A DNA stretch of 52,858 nt from an uncultured Clostridia bacterium (GTDB taxonomy: Bacteria; Bacillota; Clostridia; Peptostreptococcales; Anaerovoracaceae): NCBI GenBank assembly GCA_938009115.1, contig CALLHZ010000008.1, positions 1-52,858 on the forward strand, in the 5' to 3' direction. The position numbers and the translations under genes are program-made. Below, in pieces: positions 9,801 through 14,590 of this stretch. Each line of letters opens with the position of its first letter. Position 1 is the stretch's first letter. The notes below the pieces were generated by a model. It saw only the letters and a program-made list of their open reading frames with translations, had not been told where the DNA came from and did no database searches.

Positions 9801-11330
9801 CACAGGCAGGGACAGGCTTGCAGGCTGGACCCCGTGAGAGGTGTCTTCCGACCAGGGATCCATGGGATCGATACTGCAGATCTCCATGCCTTCTTCCGCG
9901 GAAACCGTCAGCGCAATGCCCCCGTCCGTCGTCAGATCAGTGATAAGAACTTCGCCGGAAGGGATATTCACGTCAGGCGCGGCCGGCGGTGTGACGCCCT
10001 GTACCTGAAAGACAGGCTCCAGCTGCTCTACGCCGGAAGAAACGGCATCATAAGACAGCTGTATCGCCACTTCTGTCCCGTTTTCCAGATACTCCATGAT
10101 AAAGGGTTGTTCCTCCCAATCTTCTACAGGAGTAAGCGCCGTAAAGGAACCTTCAGCATAAGTCCCAAGACAGATTTTTGTATCACTGTTCAGAAAAGCA
10201 TTGCTCTCATCATAGTTGAGGATCCTGGCAAGATAATACCCGGCAGCGGGCGCCGTAAATGAGTATAAGGCACTTTGATTCGCAGCAGTCAGGATCGCCG
10301 AGGCCGTAGTGCCCAAAGCATATGGAGTAAGTGTTGATTCTTCCGGCGGCGCTCCACTTGGGCTGACCATCAGCCCCACAGAGCCGCTGACGCTTGTGTT
10401 GGAGGCCTTCAGAAAGAATGTTCCGGCCGATGGGAAGTCGTAGAGAATACCGGCTGTGGTAGCAGTGGGCGCAGGATCTACGGGGGTAAAGGTGTCACCG
10501 GACACGGTACCCAAACCCAGCGTGATGACCGGGCCGCTGGCCATATATCCCATTGTATAGGCGCCAGGAGTTGTGATTGCAAAGGTAAAGTATTGGGTGG
10601 AGGGTATTTCTGCAGTGCCCGCCGGGAAGGTTTGCACGTTGAAAGGAACGCCGATGGTGAGGGTGCCGGGGGCGGTGATGGTGTAGTCGGGAGGCGTGGA
10701 GCCTCCGCCGCTGGAGACGGCCAGAAGGACCATGCCGGCTGCGGCGCTGTTGGTCACTTCTACAACGAAGTCCCCCGCTGCGAAGGTATGGGAAATCGCT
10801 CCCGTACTCGTGGCGTCAGGTGTAGTCTCCGTGAAGGTGGCGTCGGAGACGGTGCCGATCCTTGCGGTCAAAACGGGACCTGCCGGACCGGCCACTTGGT
10901 ATACTATCGTATAGGAACCCGGCGTGGCAATGGTAAAGCTGAAGTAATGCGTCGAAGTCGCCGGGAATGAAAACACAGCAGGAGGATCCGCATCCACAGT
11001 GATGCTCCCCGGGGCTGTGATGGGATAATTGATGGCAGCCGGTGGTCCCGGAGGCGGCGGAAAATCGCTGGCGGTCACCAGAAGCTCATCCTCGGAGGAC
11101 CCGGTGTCTGCCGGCTCTTCGATGGCAGGTTCCGTTGTCGCCATCTCCGGCTCCGGGGGAACCTCCAGAGAAAGCAATTCTTCGCCTCCTTCGTCGAGAG
11201 GCGTTTCCATCGCCGCGGGGTCTGCGGCGTCTTCCGCATACACTGGAGACCAGGCGGACTGGGCTGCCGTGTTGAACACCATGATCAGTGCAAGCAAGTA
11301 TGCCAGGAAGCTGTGCTGATTTCTATACAT
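1..11330 (-). CDS. Giant secreted multidomain surface protein (partial, C-terminus outside window)
   Basis: Reading leftward from the ATG at 11330, the frame stays open to the window edge, giving at least 3776 codons with no stop. A ribosome site (AGAGAGG) lies about 8 nt upstream. Residues 1-34 form a signal peptide ending VYAED, so the protein is exported. A low-complexity Pro/Glu-rich linker follows. Then come three or four PPC-like beta-sandwich units (about residues 100-655), four chitobiase-C-terminal-like units with YYTxDGxxP motifs (660-1100), an fn3/Ig/fn3 block (1224-1531), about ten TIG-like repeats (1540-2400), and alternating Ig-like and fn3-like modules to the edge. No catalytic domain or cell-wall anchor is visible in the part seen; an SLH or other anchor may lie beyond the edge. 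Family knowledge suggests an extracellular stalk, adhesin or carbohydrate-contacting scaffold; this is inference. Confidence 0.9.
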   Translation of the reverse strand, partial: MYRNQHSFLAYLLALIMVFNTAAQSAWSPVYAEDAADPAAMETPLDEGGEELLSLEVPPEPEMATTEPAIEEPADTGSSEDELLVTASDFPPPPGPPAAINYPITAPGSITVDADPPAVFSFPATSTHYFSFTIATPGSYTIVYQVAGPAGPVLTARIGTVSDATFTETTPDATSTGAISHTFAAGDFVVEVTNSAAAGMVLLAVSSGGGSTPPDYTITAPGTLTIGVPFNVQTFPAGTAEIPSTQYFTFAITTPGAYTMGYMASGPVITLGLGTVSGDTFTPVDPAPTATTAGILYDFPSAGTFFLKASNTSVSGSVGLMVSPSGAPPEESTLTPYALGTTASAILTAANQSALYSFTAPAAGYYLARILNYDESNAFLNSDTKICLGTYAEGSFTALTPVEDWEEQPFIMEYLENGTEVAIQLSYDAVSSGVEQLEPVFQVQGVTPPAAPDVNIPSGEVLITDLTTDGGIALTVSAEEGMEICSIDPMDPWSEDTSHGVQPASLSLPVAAIGFVSRDFYAKDPASGAGSTTVRSFYYLKSGVLAFSGNTASVSGTMTADSNPVYTFSATAGENYGLKALFDGDRTLSVYILDASTGEVCNLNDYGYVEWIGDNAESWQDTGFTAGSSGTYLVYVQNSGYAGTFTLTLEKGVPAAPEMSTTATLIGTGWMAYYNEVVPVTLATDTAGANIYYSIDYFDSDDPAPYQAYTGTFELKSSADLRAYATADGVYSLLYFKSLHLANPDAPVFTPSAAVQTMGTTIIVTAQPETTVYYTTDGSTPDDSTPTYFTVALNGSVSAGTNTFTVGEAGLDLKAVTYRNGLPSGLTHVQYAAGIPVPLWTNQNESGDYAAGYQPMISGSGLGTIYYTLDGSDPTSSLTRQIYTTGSITLQQNTRLRAAEESGGQYSQELSAFIHISGERTLTLDTPAEGLIKANVSESFTLPITVSGEYTIRVEGAGVSYVYAVGPDFWNYSWGSYYGDNILYTNLPYTFTVDSYELDENGGYLDLTVYAPSDASGDVPFTIEVATADTPVIGHGERGTTGWDVTLESGLEGASVYYTTNGDDPTTSSTLYGGEVINIAENGTIKAIAVTGTGEAQAISAVVSITYPNYNLALTALRYNTDGSSSYYTMYNGDLVSADDYYLRAYSYYGSLRISEVRYYLDYSGNTVLIGTSPVTYPYGDFEITDVHWDTSLTPWNGSAVLRSVAYDTGGNSQTYTLTVDMQTAPVSAPTGLTISAINVGSVDLYWTAPADLPAEGTVYYDVFRGTSADTASMAKVGTTSYNIEWGAAPIAEAPYRVYFPSDDNDSFYYAVRAYVTEGRFGPFSGVVQADVTGKKDSQPPVISGLQELYTVNVVPENGYINEDTWYEIIIDENVALDTLTADLRPFDTPDGWQSIGGIAGDDSSFLLSSNYSGELPDGQYVLRANAADMAGNTASFTMTLWVDNTAPAVPVISNVEPVIGKIRLTFESASDDVHHYQVEASHSEARYDIPAPVSGGAVVYDFVPNVLTNIYNFQVLAFDRAGNRADSAVTVPGYQALAYRPAMTVLPDGAKPGQALAITVSGMMPGEWVSLYIDDSGSTWDWEQADGEGTVVFSYAIPSNMVGAHRFKAEGDSSDARVIKTYVIPQYVPLVTAPAEAEAGDTVTVQAAEFGLVDAGSTGYAQVYLNGTRVYPDIEMSNATDAKIVFSGSEDYQIPWTAAGELEIRVVRGDYTAIGAVNVLPRTAAITVLPEGQNAGETVTASVTGYAPGELVYFYKKDVYVTYHYADDAGAAAADIALAAADKGPVLFEARGNTSGLRRSVIYNASAALWELTGPASVYAGTSPKFTLSGLEQSEYVNFFVNGVYYSYAYGPAGGLAERTITLNAVGSMQITAVGQTTGRTASMICIVQNAQGVDPSLVTLAESYVAGSAVTLNASGFKAYETIRFYWNNAQIAQVAAGADGAATAQYTIPAETAPETGYVFSAYGLTSGLLTSYGPAGAAHALGVALSGSPKPGEGLSAEITGTYTADSCKAWLDGREISGSGAFSGEGTTQFTYTLPYSVSVGSHSLLFITNAGERAEVSLTVSDPGTAVSVDPATHAVSLSGFAPGESIELKINGGTAIEGVAADGTGAFVYTPASLYGPGTYQVTALGSTSSFFAQTSFTVQATAAALTATPESAAPGAQLSLSMSGYGAAETLRISLGGQFMKDTATQTDGTGALTDTLTIPVKIAQDTYTIDVIGLSSGKSASDTVQVSALSPAVAVAPQSGDTIRANEYITIDLTGFPAGAAATFYLDATAVTPEGSSETDGAGALSVTYKLPLWLSAGTHVLTASAGGYTRSDSFDAEAQTSVLRLSASEGRPGDALTISGDNYLDTGSDTVALSFGSTAIAGAQALPLSDGSFQHAYTIPMETADGYYTVKALTTQQEEATASYRVDTTPPAAPVLSAQSTVSRITLSWEPVSDSDLNGYYFYRMTSGGAVWTEPLMTLSKSAASEIQYFPEEVQRDTTYIFGLSAFDRLGNESAVAQISGALLADTQAPSGWLSGQTTRMKAGTYNFTAYTSDNQDVALATVQAARYKGTLDVSGNKEYDLPVTLWSKESPNYSETFTLTIPGETITQDGEYKLTLTTTDLANNTHTVSYTYYTDTVAPLAPTAPGAAGAAGSITLAWTPSTSPDVVGYQIFMADTEEALLLLAEPTRTVGAVSSAVFETAAGQTRFFRLQALDNAGNLSAFTPIISALAEADVTAPVLSALSPADGYASRWPNVYFYLTAQDNFRIQRFVIEYKLRDAVSWSLLKTLEDGTDYYSGAMGAAQNAYYSWNSQGLSGTYDIRAKAVDYSGNSSAYLTASYRLDKTAPAVPANVTPTGASGGITVVWDAVADTTGDLWGYYVYRQVQADPLPAYVYMGSVNKASARTFTDYNIEIGTDYKYGIIARDDLGNESAMGQSALISAPAYTPAIDTFHNGTTTGAIYAGDTLAVEASGFKPYETIYVYMDSPDGSGTPVLTRWADVNGNVSFTWRYVVGTAAGAHGMTLKGYTSGALVTKNFTTLAPAVLPAAPPALTPAGSGVLSITLSGYVVSGAASYNIYRKATRTLDGEEAEAKALLAQNVRTTTYIDLTVTNGRQYVYYAEALDSFGNAGPQTESVGIIPAQDTTAPTVTLADGRSGDILTLYALVSDNVEVVSVDFSYKEASEGTYTTITSIAMATQRGKSATAQYAWDTASLANGSYIVKALVADRAGNTTEKTLEISIRSAAVPYGGGLSATADALRVILNWTASEDPELSTYKIYRRESTDGTTWSAWTLAASTSLLTYTNHELSATKLYQFSIATLDRFGNESEAVPMTVPASGTVQPLSDTALPVIGSFSPATGSVLNKVKNVSVLASDNVRVQKIELFVQSSSGTHTIGGQKYHLIGESNFGASGFGTIAFNTLDPALGLSDGTIRLLARATDNSGNVATKTGDYTIDNTPPPLPTLTAAPAELSVAVRVNSGGAAADFSHYNIYTSATENGTYTLLLSSATGVYAHTAAPLSGLWYRASAVDAAGNESALTAKAFAVPGRDATAPVVSVFTPDGETPLRGTVQLSATATDNVAVTGIRFEHKAEGASAWTQIANITSLTAGKANYTWNTVVESAGVQLTPDGSYAIRAVAYDAASNEGTLADDYTISNDPPAPPSALEIYSGQWSLIISFNAVGGSDFNHYNIYRKLSSEDDFVFLASTTSNVYVDKGLDPADSYDYKVTVVNDLGRESNGVESTGILSDTMAHNARQQTTKPIIRQITPVNYYFNGTLTLETLVEDD
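4130..6720 (-). other. Tandem array of about ten TIG/Ig-like repeats within the giant protein
   Basis: Units of about 80-93 residues begin near 6700, 6440, 6160, 5910, 5650, 5380, 5120, 4890, 4625 and 4345. The shared core is A-G-x-x-(V/L)-x-(V/I/L)-x-x-S/T-G-(F/Y), then E-x-(V/I)-x-F/L-Y/K and a closing strand ending near SxxxS. The copies have diverged in sequence, so this is an old protein-level repeat rather than a recent DNA duplication. The probable role is a rigid extended stalk. Confidence 0.65.
8030..9350 (-). other. Four chitobiase/beta-hexosaminidase C-terminal-like units
   Basis: Four units contain the hallmark I/V-YYTxDGxxP followed by a strand ending in L-R/K-A-x-A. They lie near 9245 (variant YYSIDYFDSDDP), 9020 (YYTTDGSTP), 8745 (YYTLDGSDP) and 8180 (YYTTNGDDP). 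This domain is widespread in secreted glycan-active and adhesive proteins. Its binding role is not established, so no ligand is claimed. Confidence 0.65.
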
Positions 11331-11390
11331 GGTAGGAACCTCTCTGAACGGTAGACAAAATACGGTGGCACAATACCTCCGCTTACTTGG

Positions 11391-11396
11391 ATTATA
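11391..11396 (-). promoter_or_regulatory. Probable -10 box of the giant surface-protein gene
   Basis: A perfect TATAAT on the minus strand lies about 60 bp upstream of the ATG at 11330. No convincing -35 box is present 16-18 bp further upstream; that stretch is the T-tail of the upstream terminator. The initiation site would be near 11384. Confidence 0.45.
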
Positions 11397-11414
11397 GTCC
11401 TTTCCAGATAAAAA

Positions 11415-11437
11415 AAATCACCCGAAACGGGTGATTT
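11415..11437 (-). terminator. Rho-independent terminator
   Basis: A perfect 10-bp stem (AAATCACCCG / CGGGTGATTT) encloses a 3-nt loop. On the minus strand it is followed directly by a run of T. It overlaps the stop of the LuxR remnant and closes transcription coming from the DUF4143 ATPase gene, insulating it from the giant gene. Confidence 0.85.
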
Positions 11438-11492
11438 AAGAAATTATTTTGAATTCCTCCAGTACATCGCGTATTTTCCGCATAAATTTCTC
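11436..11492 (-). pseudogene. 3'-end remnant of a LuxR-type regulator gene
   Basis: Eighteen codons plus a stop read EKFMRKIRDVLEEFKIIS. They match the last residues of the intact regulator ending at 12921 (SEFIRKIRDVLEEFKIIS) with three differences. Nucleotide differences include synonymous ones (GTA CTG versus GTG TTG), as expected for a diverged paralogue rather than a fresh copy. An in-frame TGA upstream and the ATPase gene replace the rest. A terminator follows immediately, as for a normal gene end. Confidence 0.75.
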
Positions 11493-11516
11493 ATGCTGTG
11501 TCAGTCATCTTTTCCT

Positions 11517-12779
11517 CTACTCTTTTAAACAAGCGATTGGAACAACATAAATCCCGTCAGGCCGAATGTATGCAAACTCTCCTCCGGTAACAATCATTTT
11601 GAATAAAGGTTTCATCTTTTTTTTCTCTAACAAAAGTTTTTCCAACTGTATGAGGTGCTCTGCAGCTTCATCTTCCTGCTTGCCTCCCAGTTTAATCTCT
11701 GTTAGAGCAAAATCACCATTCGGGAGCCTAACAACTGCATCACACTCTAATCCATGTTCATCACGATAATGAAGAACTTCCGCGTCCATACTGTCGGCAT
11801 AAATTTTTAAATCCCGAATGCACAAAGATTCGAAGAGCAAACCGAAATATTCAAAATCATTTAACAATCCCGCCGGGGTCAGACCAAGCGCTGCTGCTGC
11901 AATAGAAGGATCAATAAGCCCTTTTTTATTTGCGGTTCTGATCGCTGTTTTTGATCGTATGTTGGGTCCCCACGCCCGTGTTTCATCAATAATAAACATT
12001 CTCTGCAGTCTATTTATATAGGAGTACAGTGTTGGTTCAGATATTCCAATGTCGTTATTCTTTATATCTTCCAAAATTGTTATATTCTTTGTTAAAGTTT
12101 GAATATGCCTTGAATATGATTTTAAAAATGCAATGACTCTTTCGGGGTCTGTCCTGGTGCTTCCGATTTCCGAAATGTCATTATTATATATGGACTTCAC
12201 ATATTGCTTCGTTATCAACAGTGCAGCTCTTTCGTTTACATGTATGCTTTGCGGCCAGCCACCTCGACAAATTAAAAAAGCCATCTCTTGTATGGTTATT
12301 TCGGATTTGCATGGATTAAACGCTTCCTTATTAAACAGGGCAGATAAAGAGATTTTTCCCGAAGAATCAAGAGATTCGTATAAACTCATAGGTCTCATCA
12401 TTAATCGGGCAATTCGCCCTGTTCCAGAGTGCATGGTTGCGCCCGGCAATGGTGATGACGAACCGGTAAGAATATATTGCCCTAGCTCTCCAGAATTGTC
12501 GACATCGACACGAACGGCATCCCAAAGAACAGGCGCAATTTGCCATTCATCAATAAGCCTTGGCTTCTTCCCTTCAAGTAAAAGGGCGGGCGCTGTTTTT
12601 GAGACCAGTATATTGTTTTGAATGTCAGCTGTATCTTGCATATGTAGATGGCTACTCGTATGCTGGCTGGCAGATGTTGTTTTACCACACCATTTTGGCC
12701 CCTGAATCAATATCGCACCAAATGTATTTAAATACTCTTGTATTTTTTTATCTATAAGCCTGGGATAATACTTCTTCAC
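11517..12779 (-). CDS. AAA ATPase with DUF4143 domain (first copy)
   Basis: This is a 420-residue protein with a GTG start at 12779, preceded by AGGAG at 6 nt spacing. The N-terminal AAA_14 domain has a Walker A motif GPKWCGKTT (about residues 27-35) and a Walker B motif RLIDEWQ near residue 97. The C-terminal half is DUF4143, with the characteristic late E-x-K pattern (LTEIKLG) that resembles a nuclease-like core. This family is very common and patchily distributed in anaerobes, and its function is unknown. The gene is clearly AT-richer than its neighbours and replaces most of a LuxR paralogue, which together suggest acquisition by transfer. Two 23-bp direct repeats lie at its promoter. Confidence 0.9.
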   Translation of the reverse strand: MKKYYPRLIDKKIQEYLNTFGAILIQGPKWCGKTTSASQHTSSHLHMQDTADIQNNILVSKTAPALLLEGKKPRLIDEWQIAPVLWDAVRVDVDNSGELGQYILTGSSSPLPGATMHSGTGRIARLMMRPMSLYESLDSSGKISLSALFNKEAFNPCKSEITIQEMAFLICRGGWPQSIHVNERAALLITKQYVKSIYNNDISEIGSTRTDPERVIAFLKSYSRHIQTLTKNITILEDIKNNDIGISEPTLYSYINRLQRMFIIDETRAWGPNIRSKTAIRTANKKGLIDPSIAAAALGLTPAGLLNDFEYFGLLFESLCIRDLKIYADSMDAEVLHYRDEHGLECDAVVRLPNGDFALTEIKLGGKQEDEAAEHLIQLEKLLLEKKKMKPLFKMIVTGGEFAYIRPDGIYVVPIACLKE

Positions 12780-12827
12780 AGCTCACTCCTTTTTTATTCA
12801 GTATAGGCTTCCTTTGAAAAGATTGCA

Positions 12828-12833
12828 ATTATA
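12828..12833 (-). promoter_or_regulatory. -10 box of the first DUF4143 ATPase gene
   Basis: A TATAAT on the minus strand lies about 49 bp upstream of the GTG start. The 23-bp direct repeats begin 4 bp upstream of it and cover the -35 zone, where no consensus -35 is seen. This placement fits operator-controlled transcription. Confidence 0.55.
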
Positions 12834-12837
12834 TTTT

Positions 12838-12892
12838 AGTGTTTTCGGCATTTTGGTTTAAGTGTTTTCGGCATTTTAGTTTAAGTATTTCC
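12838..12892 (-). repeat. Two and a half 23-bp direct repeats at the ATPase promoter
   Basis: Positions 12838-12860 and 12861-12883 are direct repeats differing at one base, with the core GTTTTCGGCATTTT. A partial third copy (AGTATTTCC) follows to 12892. They abut each other without a spacer and overlap the -35 region of the ATPase promoter. They are likely binding sites for the encoded protein or another regulator; the sequence shows only the repetition and position. Confidence 0.85.
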
Positions 12893-12920
12893 CTGTGTCT
12901 AAGAACCGCCCCCATACACA

Positions 12921-14444
12921 TTACGAAATTATTTTGAATTCCTCCAACACATCGCGTATTTTCCGGATAAATTCGCTTTTGTTGTTCACGTGGAGCTTTA
13001 CGTAGAGACTTTTGATATGGCTTTTGACCGTATTTCCGCTGATCCCCAGCTCCTGGCCGATCATCTGGTAGGTGAATCCCTTTTGGAGCAAGCCGGCGAT
13101 CTGCCGCTCCCGAGCCGTAAGCTCGCAGCGTATATAGTAGGCCTGCAGCAATTCTTCCATGGTGTCCGGAGCGGGTTCCCGCCGGCGCGGCTCCACACCG
13201 GGTGCTACGGAGGCAGCGGCAGCCTTCCGCGCCAGCTCGCGATTGAGGCCCACGACGAAATCGTTGTCACCCACCACGGAAGCCAGCCGTCCGTAAAGCA
13301 GCGGCAGGACCATGATCGTCATCATCACTGCGGCAAGGGCAATGATCAGAGGATAGTGATCCCCGGACTCCCCTACGGGCAGAAACTGGCCGATGATCAC
13401 CCCGATGCCGATCCCAAGAACATTGGCCGAAAGCCCCACGCCGAAGACCCGGGAAGGTCTTTGGGAGAAGGTGAGCATTTCACCCAAGATCGTCCACCAG
13501 AAAAGGTCGCAGACCCCGAATGCCCCCAGCATGAGGGTGTTGATCACCAGAAAACTGGTCAGGGAGCGATCCAGGGAGAAGAACAGGACAAAGGAAAGGC
13601 CTACGGCAACGATGGCCAGATACAGGATATAGGACTTGTTGATCCGCGCCGGAAGCCGGAACAGCAAGTAGATCATGGCGATATAGGGTACCGCCCAATA
13701 GAGCTGCTGAAAGAATGTGAGCGGTCCAAAAGCGGGCAGCACGATCCGGTACATGAGTCCGGAATTGACCGACAGGACCACAACGAATAGATATAGGGCC
13801 AGCAGGGATTGATTCAAAGAAGCTGCGGGCAGCAGAAGGGGCGTATCTCCTCCGGATTCTACGGCAGGCGCGGCCTTTTGACGGGGATCGGCGATCAGCA
13901 CAAGGGTTGCGGCAAGGGCCGCCATGGCCAGCAGAAAGCCCGCCATGGGCGCGATGCGCCCCGCTACGCTGTTGATGGCGGTCATCATCAGATTGGACAG
14001 CATGATAGCCATCGCCGCTGTCGAAAGCCGCCGCCCGGGCGGCGTGTATTCCTTGTAATCGAAGGCCCAGGAGGCGATCACCATGCCGCCGAAAAACGAG
14101 GCCAGGGCCATGGCCGGGCTCCAGACTGCCGGCACAGGAAGAAGCAGCGACAGGTTTGCGGCAAGACACAGGGCGACAGAGGCGATCATCACCTTTCTGG
14201 CCCGTTCCGGCGAAGTGACGAGAAAGCCCGCAACGATCAGCCCGGCCACATTGGCCAGGATGGACCAGTCCTGGAACGCATCCCCCGGCACCACGCCCCG
14301 TTCCGTCCAAAAGGCATAGAGAGTGCCGCCCTGGAAGGCCACGGACAGAAACCAGGCGGAAAACAGGGAGAACCAGGCGATGGAGCGGTTCCTCCGGTCG
14401 GCTTGCGCATCTTGTTCGGTTGTGGTTTTCCGGTCTTTTCTCAT
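12921..14444 (-). CDS. Membrane-bound LuxR-family regulator (MFS-like 12-TM sensor + HTH)
   Basis: This is a 507-residue protein. About 400 N-terminal residues form roughly twelve hydrophobic helices resembling a major-facilitator fold. A C-terminal LuxR helix-turn-helix follows, with LTARERQIAGLLQKG, GISGNTVKSHIKSLY and KLHVNNKSEF. The ATG at 14444 is preferred over an upstream TTG at 14477 because the -10 box would leave the TTG with almost no leader and no ribosome site. Such fusions are known in several anaerobes and probably sense a small molecule in the membrane and act directly on DNA. No terminator follows the stop. Likely targets are the adjacent surface-protein genes, by inference from position. 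Confidence 0.88.
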   Translation of the reverse strand: MRKDRKTTTEQDAQADRRNRSIAWFSLFSAWFLSVAFQGGTLYAFWTERGVVPGDAFQDWSILANVAGLIVAGFLVTSPERARKVMIASVALCLAANLSLLLPVPAVWSPAMALASFFGGMVIASWAFDYKEYTPPGRRLSTAAMAIMLSNLMMTAINSVAGRIAPMAGFLLAMAALAATLVLIADPRQKAAPAVESGGDTPLLLPAASLNQSLLALYLFVVVLSVNSGLMYRIVLPAFGPLTFFQQLYWAVPYIAMIYLLFRLPARINKSYILYLAIVAVGLSFVLFFSLDRSLTSFLVINTLMLGAFGVCDLFWWTILGEMLTFSQRPSRVFGVGLSANVLGIGIGVIIGQFLPVGESGDHYPLIIALAAVMMTIMVLPLLYGRLASVVGDNDFVVGLNRELARKAAAASVAPGVEPRRREPAPDTMEELLQAYYIRCELTARERQIAGLLQKGFTYQMIGQELGISGNTVKSHIKSLYVKLHVNNKSEFIRKIRDVLEEFKIIS

Positions 14445-14494
14445 GATCCGTTTCCGCTGTATTGCGTTCTTTTTCAACGAAAGTGTATTTTTAT

Positions 14495-14503
14495 ATTATA
14501 CCA
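14495..14503 (-). promoter_or_regulatory. Extended -10 promoter of the LuxR-type gene
   Basis: The minus strand reads TGGTATAAT, an extended -10 element that can work without a good -35 box. It lies about 50 bp upstream of the ATG at 14444. Confidence 0.55.
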
Positions 14504-14530
14504 CAGCGCAATTATTTTTGGAGATAAGAA

Positions 14531-14562
14531 AAACGCAGGGCGGATGAATCCGCCCTGCGTTT
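14531..14562 (-). terminator. Terminator of the SLH protein gene
   Basis: A 15-bp perfect stem (AAACGCAGGGCGGAT and its complement) has only GA left at the apex, so the real loop is about 4 nt. On the minus strand TTTTTC follows. It lies 28 bp beyond the stop at 14591. Confidence 0.9.
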
Positions 14563-14590
14563 GTTTGGCTATTTCATCTGACTGCTCAGA

